Shown: in pieces, positions 33,601-45,400 of the stretch
Layout: each line of letters starts with the position of its first letter
How positions within the stretch are numbered: position 1 is the first letter of the stretch
From: Megachile rotundata
Lineage: Eukaryota; Arthropoda; Insecta; Hymenoptera; Megachilidae
Length of the DNA stretch: 64,000 bases
Reading direction: 5' to 3'
Assembly: GCF_050947335.1 (NCBI RefSeq)
Contig: NC_134991.1
Location: 4,030,001 to 4,094,000 of the forward strand
Notes under the pieces: model-generated
The model's database searches: none
What the model was told of the DNA's origin: nothing
What the model saw: only the letters and a program-made list of their open reading frames with translations
Translations under genes and position numbers: made by a program

Positions 33601-35269
33601 TTTCTTGAATCATCGGGACATGGAGTAGTCATACTGTTTTTTGCTACACTTAATAATGCTATGAAATCCTTGGTAATACTATTACACTTGATAATACTGT
33701 GACATACTTCGTGATGCTATTAAACGCTTGATAATACTATAAAACACTTCATATTACTATTAAGTGTAATACTGTGTTTGTAATGGTATTGCTTTAAAGA
33801 TATACAGAATCCCGAATGATATTGAATTTGTTGATGAATGAGCTTCTTGAAGACTCGCAGATTCTATCCCCCACTGAAAAGGACAATTTTTTCTCTTATA
33901 TCGAGTCTTTGTTTACTAACATCACTTTCGCTTACGTTAAGACTCCTCTGCATCATACAGATCATTTTCATTTATATCGAAACTTTACTGTATCATGCAA
34001 ATAATTTTAACTTATATCAAGACCTAACCACATTAATTATAAATAAAGCAACCACAATTTTAGATATTCGCTTCAAAAATTTTCACGGTGTTAAATTTTC
34101 TCAAGGTGTTAAAATTTTGGAATCTTGATGACCATACAACCTATGGTCAGCACGTATATATGTATAATTGATTTATATTCTTTCGTGTATCGAGTCACGC
34201 ATCGAAGACCGCTGACAAAGATCGCCGAGAGTCAGGGCGTTACTCGCGTATGACGCGTGCAATTTCTCATGAAATTATTCCACGCATGCCAACGGCAGTT
34301 CGTGATATATGGACAGCCGCATAAGAGATGTGTCCCACCTACACGCGTAACCTATGACCGACACCGAATATTGAATCACTAATATCTCGGAACGAGACAA
34401 GGGACGTACGACCATTCTCTGACCGCGTTCACCTTCTTCCCTCTATAGGATGTTCGCGTTAATCCTTATCATCGTTATTTCGTAAATGGTAAACATTAGT
34501 AAAAAAAAAAGAAGAGAAAACTGTTGTACTATATTTTACTACAAATATGATAACGCATTTAGATTTTTGGTAATGTTAATATTTTTTAAAAAAAGGTGAC
34601 CTCCATTTTTTTTTAATTGAAGGATATAAGTATAACTTTTTACATCGTCAGGCGAAGGCAGAAATAAGAAAAAAAGTTTAACATTTCATAATAAAAAAAA
34701 TATAACACACTAATTAACAAGTTAATTAACGCAGTCATGCAGTCACGTAAGGGTGCTAAAATATAATATTTTAATTGTAACTTACATTTATACATTAATG
34801 TATAATACCGTAAGCAATTAAAACTTACCTGTAGCTTTTGTATCCAGACATTCCTGCATGATATGATCCCCTTATCCATCACTGTAACTTTATTGAATTT
34901 TTGTATTTTCAAAACTCGCTTTGATTAGCGATCTATACACTTAAATCTTCAAGAAAATTATTGTCATAAATATAATCTAAATACATTACGCTTAAATTCT
35001 TCATATTTAATTGTATTATCTAATATGTATTTTTAAGTATATTGGAGCAATAATAATTACGTAGTCATCATTGCTTGCAATGAACTCATAAGAGTGGATA
35101 CAGTTACATAAATATTGCATACTAACTCACTGAAGGAGGAATATGATGACACACAAAATATTAAAAACATGTGTGTTTTGTATAAATTTTGTAGAACTTA
35201 AATATTTGTAAGTGCTCAGGACTGAAGATCTGGTAATTCTTCGACATTCTAATTGTCAAATTCATAAGC
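33601..35269. other. No supported gene
   Basis: 33640-33790 shows loose repeats of AATACTATNAAACACTT-like text. 34190-34450 is a GC-richer unique patch. The two overlapping ORFs at 33816-34128 lack any domain. The rest is AT-rich. Confidence 0.35.
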
Positions 35270-35560
35270 CTCTTAATATCTACATTTAAAAATTTATGAA
35301 ATGAGAAATGTTGTAGTTTTTAAATTATAAAATTGAAAATTCTTAAATATAATTCTTGAATTTAAAAATTTATTAATTTTGAAATTAGGAAATGTAAAAG
35401 TTTAAAAATTTGGAAATTTATAAACTTCAAAATTTATTAATTTACAAACTTACAAGCTTAAAACTTACAAATTCAAAAATTTTGAAAATTAAAAATTCAG
35501 AACTATGCAAGTTTGCAAGCTTAGAAATCCTGAAGCAGAAATTTCCAATTTTTAAAACTA
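35270..35560. repeat. Octamer-period array 5
   Basis: This is an 8-bp register of GAAATTTA/CAAACTTA-like units, clearest from 35395 to 35530. The 73-codon ORF here (35410) is repeat translation. Confidence 0.65.
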
Positions 35561-35765
35561 AATTGCAATTTAATTTTGCCTTCCTAATAGTGCAGTTGTT
35601 TACTACTGATCTAAAACGTGATTATTCGTAATGTAAGCACTACTATTTTTCAGATATTGAATCACATTATATTAAAAACATAAACTTGCATTATATTTAT
35701 TTATAATTATTTAGATTTATTTTCAATTATATGTTGCAAAAAATTATTTAATAAACAAGGGAAAA

Positions 35766-36914
35766 TGTATAATAGTGGTATGACGGTGAAAACGCACAAA
35801 TTTCTTTCGATTATCGTATAACAAACGTATTATAATTTATTCCGACAGCGAGTGATAGACAAAGCAATTCGACGATTTACGATATTAAATCAAGTATCCG
35901 TATTACAATCAAGTAACGAAATAGTAGATCAAGCTATGAAAAGTCTTTGCACAATGTCAAAATATGAAGTCCGCAACGACAAATACGAAGTAAACGCGCA
36001 ATGGCAAAATATAAAGTAGTCCGTAATGACAAATACGAAGTAAATCCCGTAGTGACAAAATATAAAGTGAAGTGCGGGCCCCGGTGCCTTCGCTTATTTT
36101 ATATGTTTCACTCCCCTACGACGTCTCCTAGCAACCACCCGATTTCTTCGAAATCTGCCACATGCCCTCCGTCGACCTCGGCTTCGCGGTCATCCCTCTA
36201 CGACCAAACCGCCGAACCTCGCGATGCCGCCCGCCCTTTGCGGCCGCGCCGGCACGCCGCGCGCCGATACCGATATCGCGCCGGCACTTGCCCGTACCCG
36301 CCATCAAACGGAGCGGTCCGCACCTTTGTACGCGTTTCTGGAGAATTACGCATCAGGAGACGTCGCCGAGGAGTGTCTTTCTTTTCTGCCGAAGTGCGCA
36401 CCAGAGTTCGCCGGCATTTCGCGGTGGATCAAATACTTATTAATTGGCGTTTTACTTGGAATTTCAGAGCATGTGCCACGTGCCACTTTTGCCACGTGCA
36501 CCACGCACTTGTACATTTCTTAGAAAAATTAATTATCTATCGTCTTCGAGTGCGACCGATCCCGCAGACAGCTAGCCGGAGCACGGGGCAAGCCAGCTCG
36601 CCCCCGCCCGGGTTCTCACCTCTCCCGAGCGGAGTGGCCCTCGGTGTTTTGGTGAGCACCACCACTCCCAGGCAGATTGGTTACCCCCGATGCTACGATG
36701 GTGTTTTTCATGCCGAAACACTCATGGTGTTCGACGAATACGGCCACAGGTTTCCCCGTGCACGTAGGGCTTCGAGGCATGGAAACTCGCCATGCCTGCT
36801 GCTTTTGACCAGTCGCCCCCGAAAACCCCCCTAAATTCGTTAAATCTTATGTATACCCTTGAATTCTCATTTTTTGCTCTGAAATGCCTCGATCAGCTAG
36901 TTCTATCCGTAACA
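35766..36914 (-). mobile_element. Solo LTR of the BEL/Pao family
   Basis: Read on the minus strand, this 1149-bp unit starts TGTTACGGATAGAACT and ends TACACTATTATACA-like text. It aligns over its length with the 5' LTR at 61632-62779 (1148 bp). No primer-binding site or coding region adjoins it. The 5-bp flanks (GAAAA, AGTGG) differ, so it may have arisen by recombination between different copies or lost its duplication by mutation. ORFs at 36001-36834 and 36162-36523 are LTR sequence, not genes. It has two CACGTG boxes (36477 and 36493). Confidence 0.85.
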
Positions 36915-38353
36915 AGTGGGCTACTGAGAAATAATTTTTAATTAGTAAAAATCTAGAATAAAGTTTGTAAATATTATATTACATTATTCTATTATGTTAC
37001 GTAGTAAAATATTATTTATAATATAAGCGTGTATATTAACATTACAGTCAGGATTAGTAATAAAAACTAAAACAAATGTATCTATAAAAGTTCTACCATG
37101 ATGTTACCTGCATAACAAATTGGAACCCACTTACCTTATTACAGATTAACTGGAAAATGGTGATAGCTGCGTTACACTGTTCCAAAACAAAAATTTCCAA
37201 CTTACAATAATTTAGGAGATTATGACAATTATAATAAAATTTCCTTATTAGTTCATACCAAGTACAATACTAACAATAATAATATAATTTATTTGAATTC
37301 TATATTACCCAAAGTAACTTTTTATTTAATTATTTATTTATTTAATAATATAACAAATTAAATATTCTCGAGGTAGCATTGATAAGATTTTTTATCGATC
37401 TTAAGAATTCGAAAATAAAAATTTACTATCTCTTCGATTTTTACACTTTGTAAAAGATATATTTTAAGATACGCTTAAAGATATGTAACCGTTTACAAAC
37501 ATTCATTTTTAAGTTATAATCATTTTTAACAAATGACGATTTTTGTAAAACGGCAATCTAAAGACTAAAATAAAAAATAATATTTTTTGATTTGTCAGTG
37601 ATTACATGTAAAATGATGAAGCGAGTAAAAATTTTGTTTCCCTAAATATGTTTGTGGCAACATTTGTTAGCGCTGTCAAATACAAAAACGAACATGGAAA
37701 GAATTGAACTGAACATAGAGAATATTAACACATAACGAACCAGTTATGGTAAATCTAAAATTGAAATAAAAGTTTATAATCGATTATTTACGAAGTCGTG
37801 CGATATTTAAAATTTCGATGTAAACAAACTTGAAACATAATATAAATATTGCATTAGAAAAATATATGTCGTGACAAATTTTGTATTTACCAAAAATAAC
37901 ATATTTAAAGTGTTCTTTTTTAATGCAGTTATCCTTTCATTATAATCGATAAGTACTAATTAGCAGTATTTTAAAAGCGAGTAATAATAACACTAGCAGT
38001 CTTAAATAAAATACTCCTAATTCTTATAGAAAGTATATGGTAGAAAATCAAACACAAAATTTGTAATATTATTTCCATTAATCAGAAATCTAAGATACCT
38101 CTACAAAATATATCAATTTAAAATTCTTTACATTTCGGATAAAACATCGAGGTGCGATCATTTCTGGTTAAATTATGAAATATAAATTGAACCGACATTG
38201 ACAAGTAGAATTAACGACTGATTGCGATTCTCATAGCAATGACTTCTCAATAATTAAGTACTGAACAGTAATTCATACAAATTAAATGCTTGAAATTCTG
38301 AAAGAAGAATGGCGATGGAATGGCAATTTCATAAGGTTATCGACAAAGTTCAA
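36915..38353. other. AT-rich stretch downstream of the phosphatase gene
   Basis: Nothing recognisable. It lies between the solo LTR and the probable 3' end of the minus-strand gene. Confidence 0.4.
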
Positions 38354-38359
38354 TTTATT
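38354..38359 (-). promoter_or_regulatory. Candidate polyadenylation signal
   Basis: AATAAA on the minus strand about 320 bp after the stop codon of the DUSP11-like gene. AATAAA is common by chance in AT-rich DNA, so support is weak. Confidence 0.3.
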
Positions 38360-38675
38360 TTCCTCAATGACGAATGTTATTTTTCAAAATAGTGTGAAGG
38401 AACATGTACGCAGAGAAAATAGAAGGATACGCAGGATGGGCACTAAAATACGTCTTACGACCATCGAAATACAATTTCTTCACATTTTACAAAACACTTA
38501 CGAACGTACCAACGTTCGCGTCTTTTTTCTTCGCCCGCGTCACAAATAACTTCGAACGATTAACCACCGTTCGAAAAGAAAAAGAAATAAAGAAAGAAAA
38601 ATCTACGAGTCTGCCAAATTACGGAGAATATTGTACGTTTAGAAAATAATACCGTGTCATCTAAATAGCTCATCG

Positions 38676-39454
38676 TCACTTGCTCTGATTAAATCTGCCT
38701 TTGGATGGTCGCCTGTGCGACTGGCTCGACACAGCCAGTAAATTCTCCTCGAAAGTATCTACCGTGAAGTCCTGTTCCTTCAACAATTTCGGGAGTATCC
38801 TACTCGTCTGGCTATTTCGTCTGATTAGGCTAACAGGATTCCTAGACAACGACACTATGCCGTTTCTGACATGAGATTTCCTCTTCTGGTTTGTTATCCG
38901 CTTCAAGGAGGCTGGTCTCGCCGGTGCAGGCTGCGGCGGAGGAGGTGGTGGCATCTTTGGGGGCGGTAATCGAGCCGGTGGACAAGGAGGTGGTAACCTG
39001 GTACCGCCACCAGGGGTCCTCGATGGACACGGCGGTGGGAAACATGGAATAGGGAATCCTGGTCTAGGTGGTGGTGGTGGCATGGCTGGTCTCGGTGGTG
39101 GCCCGTACCTGAACGGCCTTGGGCCGTAAAGTGGTGGAGGACCTGCTGGTGGTGGAATCGATGGCAAACCTGGAGGACGGAATCCTGGCGGAGGACCGCC
39201 ATAACCAAAATGTGGCGGTGAAAATGGACCGTCTTTTACGAAGTCGCGTCTTGGTGGCACAAAACCGGGCGGCCCCATTGTGTACGGTGGCCTGGATTGG
39301 TACCTCAAACGCATCGCTCTCTTACTTATTACCTCGGATGAGGTAGGATTCGATACAGTATTCTTCGAAGTGTCAATTTTCGTACGTGGTGTTCTCTTCA
39401 GCGCGCTTATGTATATTTCACGCTCAATGGGGTAACCACGAGCCTCTTCGAACG
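38676..39454 (-). CDS. DUSP11-like gene, last coding exon (Pro/Gly-rich tail)
   Basis: The acceptor TTTGTTGCAG on the minus strand precedes CGTTCGAAGAGG. The first two bases complete an Ala codon begun in the previous exon. It encodes FEEARGYPIEREIYISALKR, a short polar linker, then a long tract rich in PPP, PPG and PRP. A basic stretch and a Ser/Arg-rich end follow, finishing at TGA (38676-38678). The frame stays open through the acceptor and intron to 39476, so the Met at 39476 is not the start. Two shorter ORFs in other frames here are shadows of the repetitive coding sequence. Confidence 0.85.
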
Positions 39455-42400
39455 CTGCAACAAACATGAAATGCACGCTTGGATGAAAAATACGGCTGGA
39501 AATTGTAATCCTTCGTTAATTTCTCCCTAGTATGACTTGGGGATCAGAAATCGTACAGTCAGCGAGATTTCCATAGTTCCATGTCGCATTTATGTAGTTG
39601 AAATTTCGGATAATTTGTAAACATTGAACTCATTCTATTTGTTATTGTAATTAAATATCACGGTAATTGAATGGATTAAGTGGATTATGAAGACCTTTAT
39701 TTAGATTTAAAATAAAATGTATATATCTATACATTAAAAATTCTCTTGAAAAATATGTTAAAGGTAAATGATATTTCGTCAACACGTTATTTCTCCATTC
39801 TTTCGTCTTGAAAATTATTATCCACGTACTCGCCATCTTCAACTTGAATGTAGAAAATGTCAATAATTATTGTTTTAATACTAAGACAGACAAAGAATGT
39901 TCAAATGTTAGAGATATTTTTTATTTGGTGATCACTGTTAGACTGATTGGATTTGGAAATTAACTCAAAATTCAATAATGGTGAAAATATCAGCTAAGTG
40001 TGATACACGATATTAAAATATAATGGGTTAACAATACGTTGAAATACTTATCATTTTCCTCTTAAAATTAATACACTGATGAATTGGTAGAATTATACCA
40101 ATAGAAAATAAAAAATCTTAGATCTGCATGAAATGCAAAACTCAGATAAAAAAATTCATGAGCATTTCCGCAACCACATATTTTAACAACTTTGTTATCA
40201 GCTACATTGAATAAATCAGTGTCATTTTAGGAACATAAATCTAAATTCTCCGAATTAATTTACTTAATTTAATTTTTTAATTTTAATCTTATCTCACCTA
40301 AGACAGAAATACTAAAACTCCCGTAATACATTTATTTTATGAAGAAAATGAAAAATTTGCAACCCGAAAAACGCTGGAAAAGTTGGTTTTGGAATTTTGT
40401 GACTATGGCGCACTTTATCAAAAAATCTTAAAATGATAGAAGATAATAGTTATGTCAATATCTTTCTACTATAAAAAGAAGTAAGTTGTGGAAATTCTTT
40501 TTACGAAATCTGTATTTGTTGACAAATTTTCACAATTTTTCATTTGTTGTTCCTTAAATTTACAACGCAAAAAATCTCAAAAAATTCTATAATATACTTT
40601 ACTATATTTACAATATTCCTTAATTTTTTCGGAATTCTTGCATGTCATTAAATAAGGAAAATTAAGTGAAACTTGATAATCTGGACTTCAGTCACAACTA
40701 CCCTCTGGAATGGGATATTGTGTTGAAGCTCCGTTCTTACATAAATAAATGATATAAAAAAGGGTTGAAATTAAGGTACCGACATTGTACGTCGAATTTA
40801 CAATACAACTTCAAATATTGCAATAATAAAGAAACGAAATACAAAACTCGGATATTAATAACGTAAATTAACTAAAACTGCAAGAGGAATGCAACATCTC
40901 ATTGTCAGTTGGTAACAATTAGAAACTGAATCGATACTAATAAAGAATATGTAAAATTTATAGTGGAAGTACGGAAATTTCGCTGACTGTATCAAACAAG
41001 GAAAAGCCGTAGCTGTGGGGTTATCGGTTTTAATAAAAAATTTTCTAGAAAATCTAGATCTAAAATAAGCAAACTGACGCCCGAAGATGCTGTCCAATAC
41101 ACGTTATTTGGAAATATATTTAACATTTAAAACTTTTTTTTCCAAAGTCAATATTTTCAGTGATATAGAGTACAAATTTTCAAATTTTAGAGCAGGTGGA
41201 GGCGAATAAGTCGATGAAAGTCCTCTTAGAGATTTATTTTTCTAAATAAGGTCAAACCTTAATTAAAATTTCAGCATAATCGGGGGTTGCAGCTTTTCTG
41301 AACTTTCTCCTTATTTTTTTATTACTATTACTTATAAGAGTTAAAAATGTATTCGTTTACAAAATTGAAAAAGGCATCCGCAAGAATGGAATAATTTCAT
41401 GTTTACGATTATTTATTTGAACGTTTAATAAGTTTATTAAAGAAACATCTCGTTATAAAAAATCGCTTTTTGAATTCTAAGAAATATTGTTACAGATATA
41501 TTTTCCAGATACAAAAAGTAAACATCGGAGACTATCGAAAGGGATGAACTAAGCGTAAAATGTCATTCTGCTCTTAATTTGATACCAAAATGACAAATGG
41601 TACATTCTATAACAACGGTAACTATACTCTAAACTTATAACGTGTTATTATGTCGTTACGATACATCAGAAAATAAAATGTATTATTAATTAATTTCTAT
41701 CCCAAAAACATCTAGTGAACCACTAATGATATCAGTTAAAACATTGAAAAATTATACCAATTTAAACTTTCAATTTCATTTAATTTAACTATATTTCAAT
41801 TTAAGCTTTAAACAATAAAAATTAATTGCACATTTTTTTCAAATGTCCAGTTACTTATTTTGGTCCTCCTTAAACTTTTATATAATTTCATTAAAAAAAA
41901 TATTATATACACGTTAAAATTGTAGTAAATATGTTACCGTGAAAGACCGAAATTGGAGAATGTCGACATTTAACGGTGAATGTCGACATATACCAAATAC
42001 GTCGGTGAAAGACCAAATATTTTATTACATTCTTGTACATTCGGACCTTCACCGGTGTATGTCGACAATCACACATATGCTCTGGTGGAGATCTAAAAGA
42101 GAGGAGTCGACAAAGAAGCGACTGGCTCTCTCCCGCCAAATCCTGTGTTCTGCTGGGAGTTAGTCAGCTTTGTCAATCTTATGCAAGCTTTGATAATGCG
42201 AACAACGTTTTCTTAATTTTTCTTTCCAATACCGTAATTTATACTGAATGAATACTGCAGCAAATCGTGATCATTTTCTTGAAAAGTTAAATGCATTAAT
42301 TGCGGGTAAACGAGAAGACAATTGTTTTTATTTTTCTCAAGAAAAGTACTCTAAAATACTTTCTGAAATGGTTTCTGCTAAAACTAAGTGCAACACACCT

Positions 42401-45400
42401 TTGGATTACAGACGATTAAAACGTTTTGACGTTTTAAAAATTGATGATGAAAAGAAATTAATTGTACCATTAAAATCAGGGGAAACGAATATACAGTATT
42501 ATGTTACCAATGAAAAATTGTTCAGTATACTATATGAAACTCACGCCAGAATAGGTCACGGAGGAAGAACACGTATGCTTAGGATGTACTATGTGTTTTA
42601 AATTCTTGGTCTCTCCTCTCAGAAAGAGAAGCGAAAAAGTTACGTCATCCTTGTGACGTTTTATAGCGACTGAATTACGGAGAAGAAAATATAAATCTCC
42701 GACATGTTCAACATTCACCATTAGTGCATGGTGAATGTCGACATTTACCGGTGTAAGTCAGAAATAAGGGTATTTAGCAAATATTTCGGACAATGTGAAC
42801 TCACTGGTGAATGTCGACATTCACCAGATTTCGGTCTTTCACGGTAACAAATATACAAAATATGATTTTGCAAATCTGTCAATTGAGAATTCTGACTAGT
42901 GGGCATTTCATATAAACATATCAACCTTTTAATTTATGATAAGCATAATCAGTAGGTGCATATTTATCATTCTTTCATGTTCTTTCAGTGAACGTATTTG
43001 CTATTTTCATATAAGTAATATTGTTCGTGTGTGCATACTTTTTTTTTACAAAATAAAGAATTTTTAAAACCACGAAATATATTTTAAAATAATTTTTAAC
43101 TCTAGATTTACAGACATTTAATGAACACTCAAATTGAAACTAAAATATAAAAATAAATAAATAATGGATAACACATAATTTTTTATCTCGACAAAAGGTT
43201 AACATACGTTTTGACAAAAACTTTTTAATAACTTGTAATTTAAAATAAGAAATCTAAGATCAGTCGTCTTCAGCAAATTCAGTAAATCAAAGTTTAGAAA
43301 ATTTCTTAATAGAATTACTTATTAGTCTTCTTTCAATGAATTAAATATGGAATTCAATTATTAACCTAACTTTAACACACATTCGTAATCAAATAGATAT
43401 AAATCACCATTATATGATAACATTATACACTGTCATACATACTAATAAACGCAAAATTATTCTATAATTACTTACCAAATCATTGATGTATTAATATGAT
43501 TTTTTGTAGTTTTGATATCACAATTTGTAAGGTTATCTTGCACATATAAAACATTGACTCAAAATATACTTAACCAGGATATGTTTTAGAGGTGTTGTTA
43601 TCGATTATCGATATATTATCGATTATCGATATATTATCGATATCTTATTCTTCGATAAATTAATTTAAATTATTGCATTTGATTTTAATATAAATTTGAA
43701 ATGAAATAATCTTTTATATGAGCTTAAACAATATTGTACAGTTAGTTCTCACGATAGTAAAAACTAATGTATTTTTATTTAATGTTAACAGAAAAATTCA
43801 ATAACTTATATTAAGTTATTGAATTCAGCTGTAGATATTCGCTCGTTTAATATATCAGCAACACGAAGCAACTTAATATTTATAATAAAAAAACATGTGC
43901 ACTTTTAAATCACCTACCTTTTAAACAGTCATCAACTTTCCAACCTAACTGCTGTACTAGATATCTGCAATAAAGCATACGAACATTGCAGATTTATGTA
44001 ATCAATTTCATTGTCAATTATTAATTCAGTAATTTTAAACAACTTTGGATAATGTATCAATTGTATATATGTACGCAAACATGATATTTAAAAATATTTT
44101 AAGTATTCCTTTATTTTTCGTATTAGTGTTACAGTAAAATGTACTAACCTGCAAATTAGATACCCAGAACGATTAACACCATGTGTGCAGTGAACACCCA
44201 CAAGATCCTCTGAAACAAAAAAAGAAGCAACTTCTAATTTGTAATGAATCGTATACTGACGACATTAAATAAAGATTTGGAGAACCACTTATTAAAAAAG
44301 AAGCTTTTATAACGTTAATAAATTGTACAGAAATACACAAACATAATCTATTATACTAAAAAAAATATGTATACGAATGGAAAAAAATTCATTTAAATTT
44401 AATTCGAAGAGAACATTTTATGATAATCACCCTTGAAGTACAGCAACTTATAAATTTTCGTGTTTCTTAAGAACTATAAAATGTTTACATTCTTTTTATC
44501 TTTTTTATTAGTTTAAGTAAATTTAAACTTATTTTTGTTAAGTCCTTTGAATGTTAAAAATACAGATTAATATCTTAATAATTCGATTTTGTAAAACGCA
44601 GTAAAAAATTAAAAAGTTGCGGAGAAAAAGGTAAGGTTTCTTGCTAAATAACGTAAAGTATAAAATATGGCAATATCTATTGTCATTCTGGTAGCAATAG
44701 AGGTACTGATACATTCACAATTTATAATAAAAAAAAAATATCGATACATAATACATCAACAAACAAAATATCAATAAATGATTGTAATAGAATTTAACCC
44801 CTTGCCTTATGATTTATTTGCCAGGTGCGTTGATAGGAATTAACTAATCATAGTTACAATTTTAACCCTTAACAATCACACTTCATCAGACTAACATATC
44901 TGTCACTGGGACGTATAAAACCTCTGTCACTAAAAATGTTTCTTACAAAGAAGCTACTCATTATTTTAAAATGAAAAAAAAAATTATAAATAATTTTTAA
45001 AACTTATTTTAACATATTTTTACATATTGTTTTAACAGAAACGTGAAAGAGTTGAAAAAATATTGATTTTCACAGAAAAATTCATATTTTTTCGGATTAA
45101 ACCCCTTGCACTATTTTGACGAATCTGACTCGTGACGCACTCGTACCTCGGCCGTGATCATTTTCACTTAAATTTTTAATACGCTTCAATTTGGAGTTCA
45201 AGTCCAATTATAAGTTGCATAGTCAACGACTGAATAATAACATATTGACATAACATTTCAATTTTCTTTATTTGTTTTAATTTTGTAGCTATAATTACTC
45301 AGTTCTGACTGACGCACCTGAAAATTAAGTCATAGGGTAACGGGTTAATATAAAGTGGCTAAAATTGGAGCTAAATTGGCTAGAGTTCTTTTATATCCTA

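Noticed and set aside
36001..36834. 277-codon ORF
   Set aside because: It lies inside the solo BEL/Pao LTR; the same frame pattern recurs in the LTR at 61712-62517.
39476..39476. Met at 39476 as start of a 266-residue protein
   Set aside because: The frame enters from an intron; an acceptor at 39454/39455 and phase agreement with upstream exons show this is an internal exon.
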